Below, in pieces: positions 1-6,467 of a stretch of DNA of 6,758 bases. Source of the DNA: Melioribacteraceae bacterium (GTDB taxonomy: Bacteria > Bacteroidota > Ignavibacteria > Ignavibacteriales > Melioribacteraceae); contig JALSNL010000428.1 of the NCBI GenBank assembly GCA_026987055.1, positions 1 to 6,758 of the forward strand, in the 5' to 3' direction. The position numbers were made by a program, and so were the translations under genes. The number at the start of each line of letters is the position of its first letter. Positions within the stretch are counted from its first letter, which is position 1. Below the pieces are notes generated by a model. That model was not told the origin of the DNA, ran no database searches, and worked only from the letters and a program-made list of their open reading frames with translations.

Positions 1-2343
1 TATTATTCCCTTAGCCGGTGTTGGTTTTGCCAAATTAAAATTATATGTTAAATTTAAATTCCACGGAATTGAAAAATCCGCTTCGTCATCTTCATCGGCA
101 TAAAGATTTGTATAATTTCGTTCTCTACCTTGAAGAATTCCTGTTCTTTCGGAAGTGTTTTCTTTCTTTTTTTCTTTACCTTTAAGTTTATCGCCGGAAA
201 TACTTGCCGATATTGAAAATCTTAAATTTGTTAACCGGAATAACCCTTTACCTTCCGAAGCCAAATATTTATTTATTTTTCTTTTGTTATCGTTAAAATC
301 ATAAAAAGTATATGCGGAAGAACCGGAAAAGCTTAAAATATCTGCAATTTTTGTTCTAAACCTTACGCTTAAGTCGGATAATCTTAAACTATCCGCAGCA
401 AAATTATAACCGCCGGAAAAATCTAAATTAAGCAAATTAATTTTTTCAGATTTGGAAGTTGTGTCAGTTGGATCTTCCATAGTTTTCATTTCAAATCTGT
501 TACCAAGCGAAAAATTTATGCTTTGTGATTCACCTCTTGAAACACCGCCAAATACTTCGCCGGAATATGGATCGTATCTTTCATAAGTTCCATCGGATTT
601 CTCAATTGAATCGTAATAACCCCAGCTGCTTTTTGAATAATCGGGTCTGTAATTATATGATACGGATGGTGTAACTGTGTGTCTAATTGCTTCAATTCCT
701 AAAATTCTTGGTTGCATCATTCCGTATAATTTGGTTGATGTTGATAAGCTAAAATCAAAAGTTCTAATCATATTAATATCGTGAACTTCCCTTTCCAAAA
801 CCGTATCGTGTGCTGCAATATTGTTTATTGTTTGTCTGAAACTGTTTAAACTTTGTACATCACTTATTTGTTCTACATATCTTTGTGTTTTTTTATTATA
901 CCATTTTTCCACATAACTTAATCGCGGCGAAATATTAAAGTAACCGATTTTAGGTGTTGCTCCTACACTAATATTATGTTGGATACCACCGTGAATACTT
1001 AAATTATCATCTATTTTTCTTCTTGTATTTCTAAATTCGCCTCTGTAATTATAACCTATATATTCATACCACCTTTGATCTCTGGCAGAACTATTTTTTC
1101 TTTTAAATGGATATGTTTGAGATTTGGAAAATGAAATACTTGGCAAAACTTCCGTAACATTGCCGGTCTGTAAATTCTGCACTCTGCTGTAGCTTAATGT
1201 TAAACTATTACCGGATTCATCCCAACGTTTTGATAATGTTGCGTTTGAAGTAATATCTGTTTTTAACAAATTATTGTAACTGACGCTATTATTTTTTATA
1301 AAACCACCTGTTTGAAATTGTAAGTTTGCATCCAAACGCAGCGTAGGTGTAAACACTTGGTTATGATTAAAAGCCACACTCCAATCTGTTTGTACGGATT
1401 TATCAGGATCATTATCTTCACCAATTGTTATATTGGAATAATTCGCATTAAAACTTCCGCTAAAGTTATACTTTTTATTATATCTGAATCTGCTTCTTAC
1501 TCTGTAACCGCCGCGCGTATAATAATCTCCTGTTAAAGCTAAATCCGTATAATCACTTAATGCAAAATAATATCCGAAGTTTCTGAAGTAAGAACCTCTG
1601 TTTCTTGTTGTTCCGTAACTTGGTGTTATAATTCCGGAACGTCTTCCTTTTTCATTAGGAAAAACAGCAAAAGGTATGGGAAGCGGCAAAGGAACACCAC
1701 CGATATGCATAAAAATCCATTTGGCAATAATTTTATCTTTTTGCATTACTTTCATTTGTTTGGCACTAAAGTAAGTACTTGGGGTATCACCTTCGCAAGT
1801 TGTATATATTCCTTCTTTAATAAAGTAAGTATTTTCATCAACTTTTTTTACAGCTTTACCTTCGTAACGTGCTTCTCCTTTTTTGTTTTTTGCAGCAGAT
1901 ATAAAACCTTTTTTAGTTTTAAAATTATATTTTAGTTTATTACCTTCATAAGTTTCGTCTCCTTCGGTAAGAACAGGAGTTTGTGCTATTTTGTTTTTTA
2001 AACTGTCTTCTGTTTGAAACGTACCTTCTGCAGCTAAATCACTTGTTTCAAAATTAACATCAATTTTACCGCCTTTAAGAACAGTATTTTTATATTTCAA
2101 TTCTCCTGTTCCGTAGATGTACATTTTTTTATTGTTTAAGTCAAAGGTAAGAGAATCTTCTGCACTGCTGTAAATTATATCATCCACATCAAAAGATTTT
2201 TTTTTAGTGGAATCGAATTTGGATACAATACTATTAGTTAATACCGTATCTTTTCTGACTAATGATTTAAGAGAATCAGCCGAATAAGCTTGGGCAAACA
2301 AATTTACGCCCCAAAACAGTATAATAATTATGATTCTCTTCAT
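1..2343 (-). CDS. lptD: LptD-like outer-membrane LPS-assembly protein (partial, C-terminus off the left edge)
   Basis: The frame is open from the ATG at 2343-2341 to base 1: 781 codons, no stop. LptD is the outer-membrane beta-barrel that receives LPS from the periplasmic Lpt bridge and places it in the outer leaflet. Residues 1-19 look like a signal peptide: MKR, a run of isoleucines, then a cleavage region ending FAQA. Residues about 50-180 are OstA/LptA-like (motif MYIYGTGELKYKN from residue 74). Next comes the LptD hallmark at residues 212-244: GGVPLPLPIPFAVFP followed by GRRSGIITPSYG. The rest is rich in alternating aromatic/polar barrel strands. C183 is the only cysteine visible. Bacteroidota homologues are usually longer, so part of the barrel is missing beyond the edge. 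It is the last visible gene of the run, 30 nt after the kinase, and has no clear Shine-Dalgarno sequence. The family call is firm from motifs; LPS transport is inferred from the family. Confidence 0.9.
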   Translation of the reverse strand, partial: MKRIIIIILFWGVNLFAQAYSADSLKSLVRKDTVLTNSIVSKFDSTKKKSFDVDDIIYSSAEDSLTFDLNNKKMYIYGTGELKYKNTVLKGGKIDVNFETSDLAAEGTFQTEDSLKNKIAQTPVLTEGDETYEGNKLKYNFKTKKGFISAAKNKKGEARYEGKAVKKVDENTYFIKEGIYTTCEGDTPSTYFSAKQMKVMQKDKIIAKWIFMHIGGVPLPLPIPFAVFPNEKGRRSGIITPSYGTTRNRGSYFRNFGYYFALSDYTDLALTGDYYTRGGYRVRSRFRYNKKYNFSGSFNANYSNITIGEDNDPDKSVQTDWSVAFNHNQVFTPTLRLDANLQFQTGGFIKNNSVSYNNLLKTDITSNATLSKRWDESGNSLTLSYSRVQNLQTGNVTEVLPSISFSKSQTYPFKRKNSSARDQRWYEYIGYNYRGEFRNTRRKIDDNLSIHGGIQHNISVGATPKIGYFNISPRLSYVEKWYNKKTQRYVEQISDVQSLNSFRQTINNIAAHDTVLEREVHDINMIRTFDFSLSTSTKLYGMMQPRILGIEAIRHTVTPSVSYNYRPDYSKSSWGYYDSIEKSDGTYERYDPYSGEVFGGVSRGESQSINFSLGNRFEMKTMEDPTDTTSKSEKINLLNLDFSGGYNFAADSLRLSDLSVRFRTKIADILSFSGSSAYTFYDFNDNKRKINKYLASEGKGLFRLTNLRFSISASISGDKLKGKEKKKENTSERTGILQGRERNYTNLYADEDDEADFSIPWNLNLTYNFNLAKPTPAKGII

Positions 2344-2373
2344 TGTAAGGTTTGATTAAAAATGTAAAATATT

Positions 2374-3327
2374 TTATTCATACAAAACTAATGAAGATGC
2401 ACCTTTAATTCCCGCATTATTTTTTAATTCGGCTCGTATAACTTTTATGTTTTTCCGCATTGGTATTAATACACGGGATTTTAATGTTTTCTTTACGGAA
2501 GCGAATAAAGGTCTGCCGAAACCGGCTACACCACCACCAATTATTATAGTTCTGATATCAAGCAGATTAACAACCGAAGCTAATCCGTAGCCTAAATATT
2601 CGCCAAGTTCTTCAATTATTTTTATAGAAAACTCGTCGCCAAGTAAAGAAGCATCGTGAATAATTTTAGGGTTAAGTCCTTTTGGATTGTTACTAATTAG
2701 TTTATGCAAGAGAGAAGATTTATTTTTTTTTAATTTTTCCGAAACATTTTTAATTACATATTTATTACCAAGATATGTTTCCAAACAACCGTAAGAACCG
2801 CATTTACATTTTGGTCCGTTATAATCAATTGTTATGTGACCGATTTCTCCGGCTCCGCCAAATTCTCCTTTGAAGAGTTTTCCTTTATAAATAATTCCGC
2901 CGCCAACACCGGTTCCCAAAGTAATCATAATAAAACTTTGATGTGCTTTACCGGCACCGTAAATTAATTCCCCAATAGCTGCTGCATTTGCATCATTTTC
3001 TACAAATGTTGGTAAAGCAAATTCTTTCTGTATAATTTTTCCCAGATGAACTTTTTTCCAACCGGGTAAGTTAGGCGGATCTTCAACTGTTCCCTTTTTT
3101 GCAGAAACTGTTCCCGGGGAACCAATTCCTATACCGTGTATTTTCTTTTTATTGGTTTTCAATAAAAGATTAATTCCTTCTTTAATTTGTGCAATAACTT
3201 TATCCGGACCTTTTTCGGCAAATGTATCTACAGAAACTTTTTGAACTATTCTACCTTGCTCATTTACAATTCCTATTTTAACTTTTGTTCCGCCAAGATC
3301 TACACCAATTGAATATTTTTCTTTCAT
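2374..3327 (-). CDS. ROK-family sugar kinase, probable glucokinase
   Basis: This is a complete 317-residue cytoplasmic kinase of normal ROK length. ROK kinases phosphorylate a hexose (glucose, or amino sugars such as GlcNAc or ManNAc) with ATP. Visible motifs in order: the phosphate-binding DLGGTK at residues 10-15; VENDANAAA at 109-117, whose D112 should be the catalytic base; LGTGVGGG at 137-144; GEIGH at 160-164, where E161 and H164 are sugar and zinc contacts in the family; the zinc motif CKCGSYGCLE at 174-183 with C174, C176 and C181; IIIGGG at 261-266; and an AGIKGASSL tail. No DNA-binding domain precedes the kinase, so it is an enzyme and not a NagC/XylR-type repressor. The ExGH pattern fits glucokinase, but an amino-sugar substrate cannot be excluded. 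It starts 15 nt after the lipoprotein stop, with an AGAGGA ribosome site overlapping that stop. Kinase family is firm; substrate is inferred. Confidence 0.93.
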   Translation of the reverse strand: MKEKYSIGVDLGGTKVKIGIVNEQGRIVQKVSVDTFAEKGPDKVIAQIKEGINLLLKTNKKKIHGIGIGSPGTVSAKKGTVEDPPNLPGWKKVHLGKIIQKEFALPTFVENDANAAAIGELIYGAGKAHQSFIMITLGTGVGGGIIYKGKLFKGEFGGAGEIGHITIDYNGPKCKCGSYGCLETYLGNKYVIKNVSEKLKKNKSSLLHKLISNNPKGLNPKIIHDASLLGDEFSIKIIEELGEYLGYGLASVVNLLDIRTIIIGGGVAGFGRPLFASVKKTLKSRVLIPMRKNIKVIRAELKNNAGIKGASSLVLYE

Positions 3328-3338
3328 TGACTTTAATA

Positions 3339-3344
3339 TCCTCT
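3339..3344 (-). promoter_or_regulatory. Probable ribosome binding site of the ROK kinase
   Basis: The minus strand reads AGAGGA here, about 11-12 nt before the kinase ATG, and it overlaps the TAG stop (3345-3343) of the preceding lipoprotein gene. The spacing is slightly long. The position suggests that translation of the two genes is coupled and supports the chosen kinase start. Confidence 0.5.
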
Positions 3345-3954
3345 AATTAAAAGTTTTATCTACAATAGTAATTGGACTTGGATAAGTCATATTGCCTAAC
3401 GGTGTTCCCAAAGTTGGTTCCGCAACAATTTTAATTTTACTTGTTGAACCTTTTTTACCACCAAGGCTAAGAGCCAAATTAACAATTTTACTTAATCCGT
3501 TTTCTTTGAAAAAATCTAACATATCCAAACTAATTTGCAAGGGAATAATTGTTGCATCTTTAACGGAAGGAACTTTAACCGGATTTGAAATATTTCCTGA
3601 AATTGTTTTAACTCCGTCTATATATAAAGTCCAAGGAAAAGATTGCAATGTAATTTCCGAAGAACTTGATGATGTAGTATTTTGATTAGGATTTTTTGCA
3701 AGAACATTCAAAGTAAAAGATACGGGAAAATCTCCGGAAGCAACTTTGGATGTAAGATTCAAAATATCAACAGTATTAAAATCACTTAACTTTGATTTAT
3801 TATTTATTAAAATATTTCCTACTTTAAAATTATTTACAGAACCAAGTTTGTATTGAAGTTTAGATAAATTCATAAGGGAATTATAAACACCGCATGATGT
3901 TAAAGCCAAGCCAAATATTAAAATCAGTAACACAATTTTTGTTTTCTTTTTCAT
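3343..3954 (-). CDS. LEA2-like (WHy-type) lipoprotein, function unknown
   Basis: This is a complete 203-residue protein with a lipoprotein signal peptide: MKKKTK, a hydrophobic stretch, then the lipobox LTSC with the lipidated cysteine at C21. The mature protein should be anchored to a membrane and face the periplasm. There is no aspartate at +2, but the Lol avoidance rule is not well established for this group, so inner or outer membrane is open. Residues about 40-195 look like a LEA type 2 / water-stress-hypersensitivity beta-sandwich: FTLNVLAKNPN at 80-90 carries the typical NPN motif, followed by WTLYIDGVKTISGN at 108-121, a VPSV segment, and a beta/helix stretch to about 185. A five-serine run (95-99) sits in a loop after NPN. 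The ATG overlaps the upstream oxidoreductase stop as ATGA, and a GAGGAAA element lies about 13 nt upstream. Family assignment is by pattern only; role is not known. It does not look like LptE. Confidence 0.75.
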   Translation of the reverse strand: MKKKTKIVLLILIFGLALTSCGVYNSLMNLSKLQYKLGSVNNFKVGNILINNKSKLSDFNTVDILNLTSKVASGDFPVSFTLNVLAKNPNQNTTSSSSSEITLQSFPWTLYIDGVKTISGNISNPVKVPSVKDATIIPLQISLDMLDFFKENGLSKIVNLALSLGGKKGSTSKIKIVAEPTLGTPLGNMTYPSPITIVDKTFN

Positions 3955-4940
3955 AGTGGTTTTGTTTCCTCAATTTTTTTTATAATAATCTCTGCAACTT
4001 TTAATGCCTTTAATCCGTCTTCTCCGCTAACCAAAGGAGTTTCATTATTTAAAACGGAATTTACAAACAATTCAAGTTCGTGCTTTAATGCATTTACTTT
4101 TTTGGGTTCGGGTTGTTCATATACAACGGATTTTTTATTTTCTCCAACACCCATTTCTCCGAATGTAAGAAAATGTTCAACACTTTTTTCGCTATTTGGT
4201 ATTAGCCTAAATACTTCGGAAATACCGGAATCAAAATCTACCGAAATATAAGCATCTTTTTGGAACATTCTCATTTTCCGCATCTTCTTTTGCGAAATTC
4301 TACTTGCCGTAACATTTGCAACGGCACCGTTTTCAAATTCCAATCTTGCATTTGCAATATCTATATTTTCAGAAACAACTGCAACTCCGCTAGCACTAAT
4401 ATTTTTAACATCGCTATTTATAAGGCTTAATATTATATCAATATCGTGAATCATTAAATCCAAAACAACAGCTACGTCCGTTCCACGCGGATTAAATTGT
4501 GCTAATCTATCGGTTTGAATAAATTTCGGATCAAGTTTATATTTTTCCAAACTAAGCAATGCAGGATTAAATCTTTCAATGTGTCCGACTTGTAATTTCA
4601 GATTTTTATTTTTCGAAATTTCAACAACTTCTTCGGCTTGTTCTATTGTTGATGTAATCGGTTTTTCTACAAATACGTGCACGTTTTTTTCAAAAGCTTT
4701 TTTAATCAATTCCCAATGAGCGCTTGTAGTTGCAACAATAGAAACCGCATCAACATTATCTAACATTTCTTCCAAATCGGAAAAACTTTTTGTGCCGAAT
4801 TCATTTGAAATTTTAAAAGCAGTTTCTTTGTTGATATCATAAACGCCAAGCAAATCCGCTTGCGGAATTTCTTTTAATAATTTTAGATGAAACTTACCTA
4901 GATGTCCGGTTCCAACAATTCCAATTTTTAGTTTCCGCAT
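3951..4940 (-). CDS. Gfo/Idh/MocA-family NAD(P)-dependent oxidoreductase, possibly GnnA-like (lipid A sugar)
   Basis: This is a complete 329-residue cytoplasmic dehydrogenase. The N-terminal Rossmann fold carries GTGHLG at residues 10-15 and an acidic residue after beta-2 (VYDIN, D35), which favours NAD(H). EKP at 92-94 provides the family's catalytic lysine K93. The C-terminal alpha/beta domain contains GHIERFNP (119-126), FNPRGTDV (149-156), DLMIHDIDI (161-169, with H165 and D166), ANARLEF (196-202), TASRISQKK (211-219) and a closing VSGEDGLKAL (304-313). From memory, the GHIERFNP and LMIHDIDI pattern is typical of the branch found in lpx gene clusters and of GnnA, which oxidises UDP-GlcNAc at C3 before transamination to give amide-linked lipid A. 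No aminotransferase (GnnB) or lpx gene is in this window, so that substrate is an inference supported only by the nearby LptD gene. It begins 2 nt after the plug-like gene's stop. Confidence 0.9.
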   Translation of the reverse strand: MRKLKIGIVGTGHLGKFHLKLLKEIPQADLLGVYDINKETAFKISNEFGTKSFSDLEEMLDNVDAVSIVATTSAHWELIKKAFEKNVHVFVEKPITSTIEQAEEVVEISKNKNLKLQVGHIERFNPALLSLEKYKLDPKFIQTDRLAQFNPRGTDVAVVLDLMIHDIDIILSLINSDVKNISASGVAVVSENIDIANARLEFENGAVANVTASRISQKKMRKMRMFQKDAYISVDFDSGISEVFRLIPNSEKSVEHFLTFGEMGVGENKKSVVYEQPEPKKVNALKHELELFVNSVLNNETPLVSGEDGLKALKVAEIIIKKIEETKPL

Positions 4941-4942
4941 TT

Positions 4943-6151
4943 TTATCTCACTATTCTTTTATATCCTATAATTTCATCATATTCACCAAACTCCGGTGAT
5001 TTATAATAAACAAAAATAGAATATACATTATTTGTTTCCCAAAAGTTACCTTCAAAAATTCTCCGGTCAATATCTTTAACAAAATCTCCCTCTTCTATTC
5101 CGGTAACATATTGATAATCATAAATACCGCGCTTTAATTCCAAGTTAATAGAATAAAGTCCTTCTTTATTATCTAATTTGAACCAAGGTAAAACTTCCCA
5201 ATTTGTAAAGGAACCAACAATAAAAATATCATCATCGGTTTTATCGGGCGGACGGAAAAGAAACTGAACCGTAAGATAATCGGCATACTGATTATTTCTA
5301 TTCATCAATTTAAATCCACCATTTAAATCTCTTTTCCCAAATTGATAAAATCGCGAGTATTCAATTCCGTCAAATTGTGCACGGGTTACGGGATATTGAA
5401 AACGATGGTGATCATACAAATTTGTTTGACGATATTCATTGCCCGGTTCCAAATCTCTTGTTATAAATGTAAAGGAATTTGCTCCGTTCCATTCATATCC
5501 TTTGGTTGTGCTGAATGATTCTTTTGGTAATATAACCGGATTGGATGTTTCCAAGTTTTTAATAATCTTCACATACTTAACTCTAAAAGGTGAAAGCGAA
5601 TCCGGTATATTAAAGCTAACCTTTAGATTAAGAACTCTGTCTAATTCCGAATTACCTGAAATTGAACCTTCACGCCGCCAATCTTGAATATTGGTTTTAA
5701 GTTTGGTGGAATTTTTAACAACGTAAAACTCTCCCCAATCATAAACTATGGAAGTATCTTGAACGTCCGTAATAAAGAACTTCCAATTTCCGCTGCGTAA
5801 AAATTCAACATTATCTTGCGGAAAGCTTTCTTTAATATGATACTCTGCACCTTCAATTGTCATTGGCAAACGTTCTACATCAACATTATAAAGTGTGTTA
5901 TCGTTTATTCCTATTAAACCGATATCAGTGTATTGTGTCCAATTTTCGTCACAAAATTTAAATACAATTGCAAATGATGGTTCCTCTTCGGCTTCGGCAT
6001 CAAACTCTATATTAAGTTTGTCATTTGTTCCTAACCGTATAACAGGTAAACCGGTAATATCATTATTTACATAAGCTTGAAGACTTTTAACCGTAGGTTC
6101 TTGAGCATTTAGCAAAAGAGAAAAAGAAAACAGAAGTATAAATACAATCAT
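4943..6151 (-). CDS. Type IX secretion system plug-like protein (DUF5103 family)
   Basis: This is a complete 402-residue exported protein. Residues 1-17 are a hydrophobic signal-like segment ending LLLNAQ, typical of FCB signal peptides but without a basic N-region. Residues about 20-145 match the first plug domain by pattern: VKSLQAYVNN, LPVIRLGTNDKL, FKFCDENW, then NVEFLRSGNWKFFI. The middle (about 150-290) holds the second domain, with an EPGNEYRQTNLY segment where the family has a conserved NEFRxF-type stretch. The end (about 293-385) is a beta-sandwich: IFIVGSFTNW at 309-318 and GIYDYQYV at 342-349 resemble an E-set/CBM48-like fold. In the family, the plug closes the periplasmic side of the SprA (Sov) outer-membrane translocon when no PorV partner is bound. 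It heads the five-gene run. The only ordinary start is this ATG, since a stop lies in frame at 6205-6203. Family call good; a working T9SS is not shown by this window. Confidence 0.82.
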   Translation of the reverse strand: MIVFILLFSFSLLLNAQEPTVKSLQAYVNNDITGLPVIRLGTNDKLNIEFDAEAEEEPSFAIVFKFCDENWTQYTDIGLIGINDNTLYNVDVERLPMTIEGAEYHIKESFPQDNVEFLRSGNWKFFITDVQDTSIVYDWGEFYVVKNSTKLKTNIQDWRREGSISGNSELDRVLNLKVSFNIPDSLSPFRVKYVKIIKNLETSNPVILPKESFSTTKGYEWNGANSFTFITRDLEPGNEYRQTNLYDHHRFQYPVTRAQFDGIEYSRFYQFGKRDLNGGFKLMNRNNQYADYLTVQFLFRPPDKTDDDIFIVGSFTNWEVLPWFKLDNKEGLYSINLELKRGIYDYQYVTGIEEGDFVKDIDRRIFEGNFWETNNVYSIFVYYKSPEFGEYDEIIGYKRIVR

Positions 6152-6253
6152 AGTGCAGTATATTTTATTAAATAAGATAGTAAAAAGTTTTTGGTGAAAT
6201 TCTTAAACAGATAACTTACTCATTTATAAGAAATGAAAACCAAAACTTAATCA

Positions 6254-6284
6254 CAAAAATACCAAAAAAACTTGGCTATTCAAT
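6254..6284 (-). promoter_or_regulatory. Candidate Bacteroidota-type promoter for the five-gene run
   Basis: On the minus strand, TATTTTTG (6261-6254) fits the Bacteroidota -7 consensus TAnnTTTG. An ATTG (6284-6281) lies 19 nt upstream, close to the -33 TTTG element. Transcription would start around 6247, leaving a 5' leader of roughly 95 nt before the plug-like gene. Such motifs occur by chance in AT-rich DNA, and whether this organism's sigma factor uses them is assumed. Confidence 0.35.
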
Positions 6285-6386
6285 GTAAATGGAAATGACC
6301 TTTTATAAAACAACTTTTTATTTATAATTCTGATAACTTTGATTTATAATTTACAGATTCTAACTTTATAAAAATTATGAATAATT

Positions 6387-6414
6387 AAAAAGGGATGATT
6401 TTACTCATCCCTTT
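6387..6414 (-). terminator. Hairpin terminator of the DUF4097-like gene
   Basis: A perfect 10-bp stem, AAAGGGATGA (6389-6398) and TCATCCCTTT (6405-6414), encloses a 6-nt loop. Read on the minus strand it ends in CCC and TTTTT, then AATTATT, which is the layout of an intrinsic terminator. It lies about 54 nt past the stop codon of the minus-strand gene at 6470-6468. The U-run is short and partly inside the stem, so termination may be incomplete. Confidence 0.65.
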
Positions 6415-6467
6415 AAGTTATAAACTTAAATTTTTCATTGCAATTCTTACTCAATAGAAATATTAAT

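Larger units (their letters stand above)
6152..6467. other. Non-coding region between the DUF4097-like gene and the five-gene run
   Basis: These 316 AT-rich bases separate two minus-strand genes. The right part carries a hairpin terminator for the upstream gene and small flanking dyads. The middle carries a candidate Bacteroidota-type promoter for the downstream run. A 9-base direct repeat, TTTATAATT, occurs at 6320-6328 and 6343-6351 and is probably a product of the AT richness. I see no small gene, tRNA or riboswitch in this stretch. Confidence 0.7.

Noticed and set aside
1705..1935. Plus-strand open frame of 76 codons, rich in phenylalanine
   Set aside because: It lies fully antisense to the LptD gene; the F-rich composition reflects lysine codons on the other strand.
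2374..3327. ROK protein as a NagC/XylR-type transcription repressor
   Set aside because: There is no N-terminal helix-turn-helix; the kinase motif DLGGTK begins at residue 10.
3392..3685. Plus-strand open frame of 97 codons
   Set aside because: It is antisense to the LEA2-like lipoprotein, has no family resemblance, and no ribosome site was seen.
3343..3954. Lipoprotein as LptE, the LptD partner
   Set aside because: Size and position near lptD are suggestive, but the NPN and WTLYIDG pattern fits LEA2, and I see none of the features expected of the Bacteroidota LptE family.
5439..5687. Plus-strand open frame of 82 codons
   Set aside because: It is antisense to the plug-like gene, which has clear family motifs across the same bases.
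6320..6351. Direct repeat TTTATAATT as a regulator binding site
   Set aside because: It is only nine bases of A and T in a very AT-rich stretch, with no further conserved flanks.
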